A stretch of DNA of 31,543 nucleotides from a virus: positions 1 to 31,543 of IMG/VR virus record IMGVR_UViG_3300017713_000041. The stretch is one strand, 5' to 3'. Shown in pieces: positions 6,113-12,875 of this stretch; the first letter of the stretch is position 1, and each line of letters starts with the position of its first letter. A program made the position numbers and the translations under genes. Below the pieces are notes generated by a model. It saw only the letters and a list, made by a program, of their open reading frames with translations. It was not told the DNA's origin and searched no databases.

Positions 6113-6377
6113 AGATTGGTGGGATGATCTACCAAATCATCCTGCAAATCAACCCGATGTAGAACCAGAGTTTACCTCTGAGCATTTTACAGAGCTTGAA
6201 AGCGTCGAGATAGAAGGGATAGACACTAAAGATCATCCTGATTATTGCGACGCTTTTGTGGCTAAAGCTGTTTGGCTTGGTAGAGAGCTTACAGACGATG
6301 AGTTAGAAATTGTTAACGACGATTCTGACTTTGTATATGAACATACTATGAAACATGTAGAACTTTTAAATGATTAA
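6105..6377 (+). CDS. Acidic hypothetical protein
   Basis: A 90-residue, strongly acidic protein beginning MSKDWWDDLPNHPAN, with Asp/Glu spread throughout and very few Lys/Arg. There are no cysteine clusters or nucleotide-binding motifs. High acidity and small size are common in phage DNA-mimic inhibitors such as anti-restriction proteins, so this is a possible role, but charge is the only support. Two nucleotides separate its stop from the winged-helix gene. Confidence 0.65.
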   Translation: MSKDWWDDLPNHPANQPDVEPEFTSEHFTELESVEIEGIDTKDHPDYCDAFVAKAVWLGRELTDDELEIVNDDSDFVYEHTMKHVELLND

Positions 6378-6379
6378 TT

Positions 6380-6643
6380 ATGGACCAGAAATCAATTGAT
6401 TCGTACGAAAAGCTTGCAAAAGATAATGGTTTGTCTCGCAGACAAGTACAAGTATTGCAAACACTTAAAAATGAATTAGGTATGGGTAGTAATCGTATGA
6501 TTGCCCGCAAGCTTGGTTGGGATATTAACCGAGTAACAGGTAGAGTTAAAGAACTCAGATCAAAAGGCTTAATAAAATATGCTGGCGATTTTGAAGACAA
6601 AGAAACTAACAGAACAGTGAACCTATGGAAAGTGTCATTGTAA
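6380..6643 (+). CDS. Winged-helix DNA-binding protein
   Basis: An 87-residue protein with a winged-helix fold of MarR/replication-terminator type. A helix at about 19-31 (LSRRQVQVLQTLK) is followed by a helix-turn-helix over about 36-61 (GSNRMIARKLGWDINRVTGRV), then KELRSKGLIKYAG and a beta wing with NRTVNLWKV. It probably binds duplex DNA as a transcription regulator of the operon or as an accessory replication factor. Its TAA shares a base with the helicase ATG (TAATG). Confidence 0.8.
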   Translation: MDQKSIDSYEKLAKDNGLSRRQVQVLQTLKNELGMGSNRMIARKLGWDINRVTGRVKELRSKGLIKYAGDFEDKETNRTVNLWKVSL

Positions 6644-7812
6644 TGCATGAAGTTAAAGATAAAGAGCAAAAGAAAGCTTTAAATTCTTGGGCTAAAAACG
6701 GGTACTGTGGTAGTATTATCGCAGGTACCGGTTTTGGTAAGTCTAGATGCGGTGTACTTGCAGTATGCCATATCTTAGATAAAAACTATGCTAACTGGGA
6801 AATTACTGCTGATCCTGCTCTTGTACTTGTGCCAACTGTGCAGTTACAAAAGCAATTTAAAGAAGAATTTATAAAGTGGGGCAAAGAGGAATATCTTAAA
6901 GATGTAGAAATACTTTGTTACCAAAGTGCTTACAAGCTTAAAGGTGTTGACTACTCAATTGTAGTTTGTGACGAAGTACATCTCGGCCTGTCCCCACAAT
7001 ATAGAAAATTCTTTGAAAATAATACATATCAACACTTGCTATGTATGACTGCTACTTTGCCGGAAGAGTATGAATATAATTTAAAATTGCAGCAAATTGC
7101 ACCTATAAATTATAAGATTACATTAGATAAATGCGTATCTTTAGGTCTTGTTTCTCCATACGAGATTCATTGTATACCTGTAGAGCTTACGGATAGTGAA
7201 CAGGCTGATTATAAGAAGATTAACAACAAGTTTGTCTACTGGAAATATCAGCTAGGGAACTTTGACGCCTTTAATGAAGCTAAAAGAGTTCTTGCAGATA
7301 GAGATGCAGCACCTGAGATGAAACAAGCAGCTGCACAATTCTATGCATGCATTAGAAACCGCAAGAAGATTGTAGATTTTGCTAGTCAAAAAGTGTATGC
7401 GTTACAAAAACTTGTAGTTAGAAATGTAGGAAAAAAGATACTAGTATTTGGAGGTGCTAATGCTTTTACTAATGAACTAGCAGAAGCAAATGAGCCATTT
7501 TCTACAGTATATCATAGCGGCAAGACAAAGAAGCAGAAAGAGAAAGCTATTGAAGATTTTAAAGATGGTACTAAAACTGTACTTTGTAGTACTAAAGCTC
7601 TAAACCAAGGATTTGATGTACCTGATGCAGGTATAGGTGTAATTTGTGGTTTAACTAGTAAGTCACTATCAATGATACAACGTGTTGGTAGGCTTATTAG
7701 ATTTCAAGAGGATAAAATTGGTAAAATTTATATTCTATATGTAAAAAATAGTCAGGAAGAAAAATGGCTAAATAGTAGTGTTAAGAACCTTAAAAATGTA
7801 AACTGGGAATGA
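6643..7812 (+). CDS. Superfamily 2 DNA/RNA helicase
   Basis: A 389-residue SF2 helicase. Visible motifs are Walker A GTGFGKS (28-34), motif Ia LVPTVQL (about 62-68), the DEVH box (110-113), motif III TAT (136-138), and in the second RecA-like domain the motif V region STKALNQGFDVPDA and motif VI QRVGRLIRF. It is compact, with no extra nuclease or zinc domain, and resembles T4 UvsW/DEAD-type phage helicases that remodel branched DNA or R-loops. The frame also has an ATG at 6625, but the TAATG junction with the winged-helix gene at 6643 indicates coupled initiation there. Confidence 0.92.
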   Translation: MHEVKDKEQKKALNSWAKNGYCGSIIAGTGFGKSRCGVLAVCHILDKNYANWEITADPALVLVPTVQLQKQFKEEFIKWGKEEYLKDVEILCYQSAYKLKGVDYSIVVCDEVHLGLSPQYRKFFENNTYQHLLCMTATLPEEYEYNLKLQQIAPINYKITLDKCVSLGLVSPYEIHCIPVELTDSEQADYKKINNKFVYWKYQLGNFDAFNEAKRVLADRDAAPEMKQAAAQFYACIRNRKKIVDFASQKVYALQKLVVRNVGKKILVFGGANAFTNELAEANEPFSTVYHSGKTKKQKEKAIEDFKDGTKTVLCSTKALNQGFDVPDAGIGVICGLTSKSLSMIQRVGRLIRFQEDKIGKIYILYVKNSQEEKWLNSSVKNLKNVNWE

Positions 7813-7979
7813 TATTTAAAATACTTGTAATCTATTTGTTAATTACTAGGCATATAAAATTATGTATGTCTGATAGAAGCATATTTATACAAATAAAACA
7901 ATACGCGTATACTGACACTGACGAAGAGTTAGCAGAATATGTGCGTATTAAACATTTTATGATATGGAGATTCAAATAG
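7809..7979 (+). CDS. Micro-ORF between helicase and next gene
   Basis: A 56-codon frame filling an otherwise empty gap. Its ATG overlaps the helicase stop as ATGA, and its TAG lies 13 nt inside the next gene, the same coupling seen throughout the operon. It begins MIFKILVIYLLITRH, a short hydrophobic segment, and continues with a charged helix (TDTDEELAEYVRIKHF). An internal ATG at 7866 would give a 37-residue soluble version. No homology recognised. Support is positional. Confidence 0.55.
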   Translation: MIFKILVIYLLITRHIKLCMSDRSIFIQIKQYAYTDTDEELAEYVRIKHFMIWRFK

Positions 7980-8506
7980 ATGTAAACTTACTTATTGAAG
8001 AGGGTATAAGCGCAGATGATTTTACTGCGCTTTATATTCTCTATAGAAATGGACATGATTTAGTAGTAGAGATGAAATTGAAACCTGATTGGATTGACTT
8101 ACAGAGTAAAGGATTTGTAAAATTAGGAGCATCACATAAAACTCATGTTGTAAGACAAAAGTTTATAGACCTATTTACAAGTAATTTTGATAAGATGTTT
8201 AACGAACTTCTTATTAAGTATCCTATGAAAGTTAATACAAACAGATCAGTTAGAATTTTGCATGCTAAAGATCCGTCTTGTAACGCTAATCTTAAGGCTA
8301 AGAAGAAATATCAAAGAATTGTAGGCAATAAATTACACGTTCATAAAAGAATAATGTCTTGTTTAGACACACAATTAGAGATAGAACGTGATAATTTAGG
8401 CTACCTGCAAAACTTAGAAACTTGGCTTAATAATCATACTTGGGAAAAGTATGCAGACATAGACAAAACCAATGATACAGACACCAGAATCACAAGAAAG
8501 CTCTAA
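7964..8506 (+). CDS. Hypothetical protein, possible helicase partner
   Basis: A 180-residue basic protein. The N-terminal part (about 1-55) looks like a small helix-rich domain ending in DLQSKGFVKLG, which resembles the recognition-helix-plus-wing layout of replisome organisers. The middle contains a lysine-rich stretch (NLKAKKKYQRIVGNKLHVHKR) and the C-terminus is helical. It overlaps the DnaB-like helicase by 35 nt. A role as helicase loader or primosome protein is therefore plausible, but I recognise no defining motif. Confidence 0.75.
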   Translation: MEIQIDVNLLIEEGISADDFTALYILYRNGHDLVVEMKLKPDWIDLQSKGFVKLGASHKTHVVRQKFIDLFTSNFDKMFNELLIKYPMKVNTNRSVRILHAKDPSCNANLKAKKKYQRIVGNKLHVHKRIMSCLDTQLEIERDNLGYLQNLETWLNNHTWEKYADIDKTNDTDTRITRKL

Positions 8507-9416
8507 AATCTTACAAGAAAGAGGATTTCAGAGTATTGAAAAGGCTGTTAACCAGTCTATTGCTGTTGTAAAACAAGCAAAAAAGGGAGAAAGAGACGTA
8601 CTAAAAACTATGTGGCCTAGACTTAACAAGAATTTGTTAGGCGGATTGCAAAAAGGTAAAATGTATGTTGTAGCTGGACGCCCCGGCGTGGGTAAATCAG
8701 CATTTAGTAATCAATTAGTATTTGATTTGTTAGATGCAAATAAAAATGCAAACATAATTATATTGTACTGGACATTCGAGATGCCTGGTTATCAGCAAAT
8801 TATGCGCTCTGCATCAAAAGACGTAAAGAAACAGATAAGCGATTTGTTATCAGTAGACTCACCTCTTACTGATATAGATTTTAGAAACTATATAAGCAAA
8901 GTTAAAAAATACACAGGGTACAATATTCATTTTAATAATTACCCTCGTAGTATGGAATATATTATAAACACTAACGAACAATTATATGAAACTGATCCTG
9001 ACACTATTGTTGTTAATCTGTATGATCATAGCCGTCTCATTAGCGGTAAGGAAGATACAGAGCTTCGACGACTAAACACTGTGTCTAAAGGTTGCATGCA
9101 TATGCAGTCTAAATTTAATGTTGTTAACATCTTACTATCGCAGCTAAACAGGAATATTGAGCAAGAGCATCGTGCTAAAAATCAATATCAACCGTTATTA
9201 ACTGATTTGTTTGGCGGTGACAGCATTGGTCAAGATGCACATGTAGTTATGATACTAAACAGACCTTTTGATTTGTATGGTATTACATCTAAATATTGTG
9301 ACGAAGACCCTAAAGGCTTATTAGCCTGTCATGTAGAAAAAAATCGTGACGGTTTGCTTGGTATGATTAGTTACGAAGCAGACATGAGCACATTCACTAT
9401 TAAAGAAAGAAGATAA
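8472..9416 (+). CDS. DnaB-like replicative helicase
   Basis: A 314-residue protein corresponding to the RecA-like C-terminal domain of DnaB. Walker A GRPGVGKS is at 69-76, the DnaB-type motif FEMPG (SLEMS equivalent) at 102-106, the Walker B region TIVVNLYDHSR at 178-188 and the sensor-like LLSQLNR at 221-227, followed by a C-terminal GGDSIGQDAHVVMILNR block. The N-terminal primase-interacting domain of DnaB is absent and only about 55 residues precede the ATPase. It should form the 5'-3' hexameric replicative helicase, working with the primase at 11353. Confidence 0.93.
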   Translation: MIQTPESQESSKILQERGFQSIEKAVNQSIAVVKQAKKGERDVLKTMWPRLNKNLLGGLQKGKMYVVAGRPGVGKSAFSNQLVFDLLDANKNANIIILYWTFEMPGYQQIMRSASKDVKKQISDLLSVDSPLTDIDFRNYISKVKKYTGYNIHFNNYPRSMEYIINTNEQLYETDPDTIVVNLYDHSRLISGKEDTELRRLNTVSKGCMHMQSKFNVVNILLSQLNRNIEQEHRAKNQYQPLLTDLFGGDSIGQDAHVVMILNRPFDLYGITSKYCDEDPKGLLACHVEKNRDGLLGMISYEADMSTFTIKERR

Positions 9417-9417
9417 A

Positions 9418-10116
9418 ATGGAATTACCAAAAACTAAAATAAAGGCGTCTAGAAAGTCGCCAAAGAATATGATAATATACGGTGCGCCAAAGATTGGCAA
9501 AACTACTGTATTATCACAGCTTGATGATTGTCTAATTATTGACTTGGAAGATGGCTCTGACATGGTTGACGCGCTAAAAGTAAAAGTGGGAAGCCTGAGA
9601 GAACTTGGAGAAGCCGGTAAAGCAATTCATGAAGCTAAAAAGCCATATAAATACGTAGCTATTGACACTATCTCTAAACTAGAGGAATGGTGTGAAGCTG
9701 ATGCTAAGGTATTATATATGCAAACTCCAATGGGTAAAAACTTTGAACAAAAGAATCCTGGAGCTTCAGTCTTATCATTGCCAAACGGCGCAGGCTACCT
9801 ATACTTACGGATAGCATACAAAAAATGGATAGACAGACTGAACACTCTAGCTGATCACATTATTCTAGTTGGTCACCTAAAGGACAAAATGCTTGAGAAG
9901 AAAGGTAAAGAAGTGGCTGTTAAAGACCTAGATCTTACTGGTAAAATCAAGCAAATTACATGCGCAAACGCTGACGCGGTAGGTTATTTATACAGAGAAG
10001 ATGAGAAAACTATGATTTCTTTTGACTCTATGGATGACATTACTGCGGGCAGTCGCTGCGATCACTTAAAAGGTAAGACCATGCCTTTAGAATGGTCAGA
10101 AATATTTATTGATTAA
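9418..10116 (+). CDS. Sak4-like RecA-fold ATPase
   Basis: A 232-residue ATPase of the AAA_24/Sak4 type, single-domain RecA-fold proteins of phages that promote single-strand annealing. Walker A GAPKIGKTT lies at 22-30, DLEDG at 42-46 and the Walker B strand YKYVAIDTIS at 77-86. The later GHLKDK motif is also typical. It starts 2 nt after the DnaB-like helicase, next to the candidate SSB, as Sak4 genes often do. Likely role: recombination-dependent replication and repair of phage DNA. Confidence 0.88.
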   Translation: MELPKTKIKASRKSPKNMIIYGAPKIGKTTVLSQLDDCLIIDLEDGSDMVDALKVKVGSLRELGEAGKAIHEAKKPYKYVAIDTISKLEEWCEADAKVLYMQTPMGKNFEQKNPGASVLSLPNGAGYLYLRIAYKKWIDRLNTLADHIILVGHLKDKMLEKKGKEVAVKDLDLTGKIKQITCANADAVGYLYREDEKTMISFDSMDDITAGSRCDHLKGKTMPLEWSEIFID

Positions 10117-10135
10117 TCGCTTTAAACTTAAACCA

Positions 10136-10591
10136 ATGATTGAAGCAAGAACAAACAATGAGAACGCTACTCCAAAAGCGGTTACACCAGAAACTATCAC
10201 AACATCTATGATTGTAGAAGATCTAGAAAATGGAATTGATCGTAATGGTATTAAAGAAAAGTATGGACTAGAAAACTGGGAAGTAGTTCAAATGTTTAAA
10301 CATCCTGCACTTAAAGGTAAAAAAGCACGTAAAGTGAGAAAGATGTCTTTTAACTTTGTTGATGATACTCCTACAGTAGATCCTAATCAGACTAGTATCC
10401 CTACAGCGGAAGAAGAATTTCATAACAGAGCTGATTTAAGATCTCAAGATGCTATAGATCATACTCCTATTGAAGAAGAAAATCCTCACTTTGAAAACCC
10501 TGAGTTTACAACAGCTCAGATGGATCAAATGGAAGGACAAGCTTGGGAAAGTCAGATCCAATCACAAACAAATAACCCTTTAAATTTATAA
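10136..10591 (+). CDS. Hypothetical protein between Sak4 and SSB
   Basis: A 151-residue protein with an N-terminal helix-turn-helix-like stretch (EDLENGIDRNGIKEKYGL, then a basic KGKKARKVRK patch) and a long acidic, Pro/Gln-rich, probably disordered C-terminus. The frame can be extended to a TTG at 10109 inside the previous gene; the ATG at 10136 is more likely. Position between Sak4 and the candidate SSB suggests a recombination/replication accessory role. The fold is not certain. Confidence 0.7.
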   Translation: MIEARTNNENATPKAVTPETITTSMIVEDLENGIDRNGIKEKYGLENWEVVQMFKHPALKGKKARKVRKMSFNFVDDTPTVDPNQTSIPTAEEEFHNRADLRSQDAIDHTPIEEENPHFENPEFTTAQMDQMEGQAWESQIQSQTNNPLNL

Positions 10592-10593
10592 AA

Positions 10594-11340
10594 ATGGCAA
10601 TTAAAAGCAATTCAAGTGAACAAGAAGTATCAGGCGGAGGCATTAAATTATACTCCGGTCTTGCTAATTTCAATGTTATAGCAATTAATCCTACTATGAC
10701 AGAGCTGCATACTCTTGGAATTAATGTAAAACAAGATCCTAACTATTATGTAGAATTCAATGGTGAAGAATATTTTAAACTAACCTTTTGGGTTAAGAAT
10801 GAAGACCTTACTACTCGTATGGAGATTCTTATGCAATCAAAAGAGAAAGTTTCAAAAACAGGCAAGCATCAATGGCTAAATAATATTGGTCAAGATACAT
10901 GGTCTGATGGCGTTCCTACTTATGACTGGTACAAAAATCCTGAGACAGCTCGCAAAGCATATACAGGTGAGTATACTTTGATTAATTTTGTTAAAGCATG
11001 GGCTAACGTTGCTTACGGCGATGAGGTTATGTTTGACACTATGGATAAGATTGTAAAAGGCGATGTTACAGAGCTTAAAGCTTTAGTAACTATGCTAGCT
11101 AACAATCAAGTTAGATTACTTATAGGTGTTAAAGACGGTAAATACCAAAATGTGTATCTTCACAACTTTGGTAGAGTTAAGCCTCAGAGAGATGACTTGT
11201 TTGTTAAAGCACTTAACGATGAGTACAAAACTTTCAATGCAGAGTTTAATACTGACCTAGCGTGGGGTACATTTGTTCCTCAACTAGCAGTTGTAACTCC
11301 AGATGAAGAGACTGTTTCTGAAAACGATACCTGGGTATAA
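10594..11340 (+). CDS. Candidate single-stranded DNA-binding protein
   Basis: A 248-residue protein with a beta-rich N-terminal part (about 17-110) containing aromatic residues (YYVEF, YFKLTFWV) of the kind used to stack on ssDNA, and an acidic C-terminal tail DEETVSENDTWV ending in aromatic/hydrophobic residues. This architecture matches phage SSBs such as T7 gp2.5, whose acidic tail recruits polymerase and helicase. Its location between the Sak4-like ATPase and the primase agrees. No sequence motif proves the OB fold, so the assignment rests on architecture and context. Confidence 0.65.
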   Translation: MAIKSNSSEQEVSGGGIKLYSGLANFNVIAINPTMTELHTLGINVKQDPNYYVEFNGEEYFKLTFWVKNEDLTTRMEILMQSKEKVSKTGKHQWLNNIGQDTWSDGVPTYDWYKNPETARKAYTGEYTLINFVKAWANVAYGDEVMFDTMDKIVKGDVTELKALVTMLANNQVRLLIGVKDGKYQNVYLHNFGRVKPQRDDLFVKALNDEYKTFNAEFNTDLAWGTFVPQLAVVTPDEETVSENDTWV

Positions 11341-11352
11341 TAATTAGAAACT

Positions 11353-12426
11353 ATGATAAAGAGCAGAGGAAGTGAAGAACATCTACACACAGATGTAATA
11401 CTCTCTAAAATTAGTGAGTATGATATATTCAAATACTACTGCCCCAACTTCATAGAGCTTAACAAGAAGTTTTGTAGTGATTTAAGGAAAGACCAAAAGC
11501 CTGGTGTAAGTATTGTTTACTGGAAAGGTAAACTCTTATACAAGGATTTTGGCTATCCTGATCATACATTTGACTGTTTTAACTATGTTAAGTTTAAGTA
11601 TTCTTGCAACTTTGTAGAAGCTTTGACTATAATTGACAATGATTTTAACTTAGGACTTACGTCTGTAAATGCTAATACATTATTTACTATGGGCTACAGA
11701 GGCACTATAACTAACAAGCGTCCTGTAAATCAAAAAGTAACTATTATTAGGAAAAAGACAAGGCCTTGGTCTAAGTCAGATAAGTTATTTTGGGAAAGAT
11801 ATTTGATTACTAAGAAGACTTTACTTAAATTTGACGTATCACCTATTTCACATTATTGGATTAATGAAAATAGATTTAGCTGCAAAGAAACAACCTATGC
11901 ATACAAAATTGGTAAAAAATACAAGATCTATTCTCCTAACGAAGAATATAAATGGTCTAGTAATACTACCAACAAACATGTTCAAGGTTATAACCAGCTT
12001 CCAGATACAGGAGATTTACTTATTCTTACCTCTTCTCTTAAGGATGTAATGTGTTTATATGAAATGGGCATACCCGCTATTGCTTTGCAAAGCGAAATGA
12101 TTATGCCTGACGAAAAACTTATTACACATCTTAAGGCTAGATTTGACAGAATAGCTATATTTTATGATAACGATTTTACTAATCCTAACAACCCTGGACA
12201 AACCATGGCTGCAAAGATTAAAGATAAATATTATTTTACAAACATAGCTGTTCCAGATGTATATCACTGTAAAGATTTGTCTGACTATATTGCTCATTTC
12301 AATTCTTATGGAGGCATGAAGGCTCTAATAGAACTAACAATATATGGCGAAATACACAGACACAATATACAAACTGAAGAGACAAATTATGCCGATACGA
12401 CGCAAGAAAGGAAACAAGAAAGTTAG
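11353..12426 (+). CDS. DnaG-type TOPRIM primase
   Basis: A 357-residue primase. The N-terminal part (about 28-100) resembles the CHC2 zinc-binding module with Cys/His residues at 30, 41, 71, 75 and 85, although the spacing is irregular. The catalytic TOPRIM domain follows: TSSLKDVMCL (226-235), D272-N-D274 and KDLSDYI (307-313). The first motif has Ser-Leu-Lys-Asp where DnaG usually has a Glu; S-L-K-D is found in Twinkle/phage-type TOPRIM proteins. It should make RNA primers for the polymerase and work with the separate DnaB-like helicase. The 3' end overlaps the nuclease gene by 38 nt. Confidence 0.85.
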   Translation: MIKSRGSEEHLHTDVILSKISEYDIFKYYCPNFIELNKKFCSDLRKDQKPGVSIVYWKGKLLYKDFGYPDHTFDCFNYVKFKYSCNFVEALTIIDNDFNLGLTSVNANTLFTMGYRGTITNKRPVNQKVTIIRKKTRPWSKSDKLFWERYLITKKTLLKFDVSPISHYWINENRFSCKETTYAYKIGKKYKIYSPNEEYKWSSNTTNKHVQGYNQLPDTGDLLILTSSLKDVMCLYEMGIPAIALQSEMIMPDEKLITHLKARFDRIAIFYDNDFTNPNNPGQTMAAKIKDKYYFTNIAVPDVYHCKDLSDYIAHFNSYGGMKALIELTIYGEIHRHNIQTEETNYADTTQERKQES

Positions 12427-12838
12427 AAATGCTACTGCAGCAGTCTACAAAGGATTAAAGTTTAGATCAAAATTAGAATTATTTACTTATAAGAAACTTG
12501 AAGAAGCAGGTATATCTGCACTGTATGAGAAAAGAAAGTTTGAACTTTTAGAGGGGTTCTACTTTCCTCATACTTGTGTGGAACCTAATACTCATAAAGA
12601 GTATGTAGATAACACTACTAAAGTTAGAAGTATAACATATACTCCTGATTTTGTAGACCCGCAAGGACAGTGGATTATAGAAGTAAAAGGATTTGCTAAC
12701 GATGTCTTTCCTATAAAATGGAAGATGTTTAAACAGCATATCATGCAAAATGGGTTGGAGTATAAATTATTTCTCCCCAAGAATCAGAAACAAGTTCTTG
12801 AAACAATAGAACTAATTAAAGAATTAAGCCGCAATTAG
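12389..12838 (+). CDS. PD-(D/E)XK nuclease, DUF1064-like
   Basis: A 149-residue nuclease. The motifs are RSKLE (E30 at the first acidic position), YTPDFV (D87), then E98-V-K100, spaced as in the PD-(D/E)XK fold of phage DUF1064/endonuclease I-like Holliday-junction resolvases. The N-terminus is very basic (IRRKKGNKKVR). The open frame reaches back to 12344, deep in the primase; the ATG at 12389 is preferred because it gives a usual overlap and begins at the basic tail. It probably resolves branched replication or recombination intermediates. It ends the replication operon; the stop lies in the terminator stem. Confidence 0.85.
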   Translation: MPIRRKKGNKKVRNATAAVYKGLKFRSKLELFTYKKLEEAGISALYEKRKFELLEGFYFPHTCVEPNTHKEYVDNTTKVRSITYTPDFVDPQGQWIIEVKGFANDVFPIKWKMFKQHIMQNGLEYKLFLPKNQKQVLETIELIKELSRN

Positions 12839-12848
12839 CGGCTTTTTT
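12826..12848 (+). terminator. Intrinsic terminator after replication operon
   Basis: AAGCCGC (12826-12832) and GCGGCTT (12838-12844) form a perfect 7-bp stem around AATTA, followed by a T-run to 12848. The first strand and the loop overlap the last codons of the nuclease gene. Confidence 0.9.
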
Positions 12849-12875
12849 ATTGTGTAATATTTAAATAAAAGCTAA

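Noticed and set aside
10109-10135. TTG start for the gene at 10136.
   Set aside because: It lies inside the Sak4-like gene and an ATG is available 27 nt downstream in the same frame.
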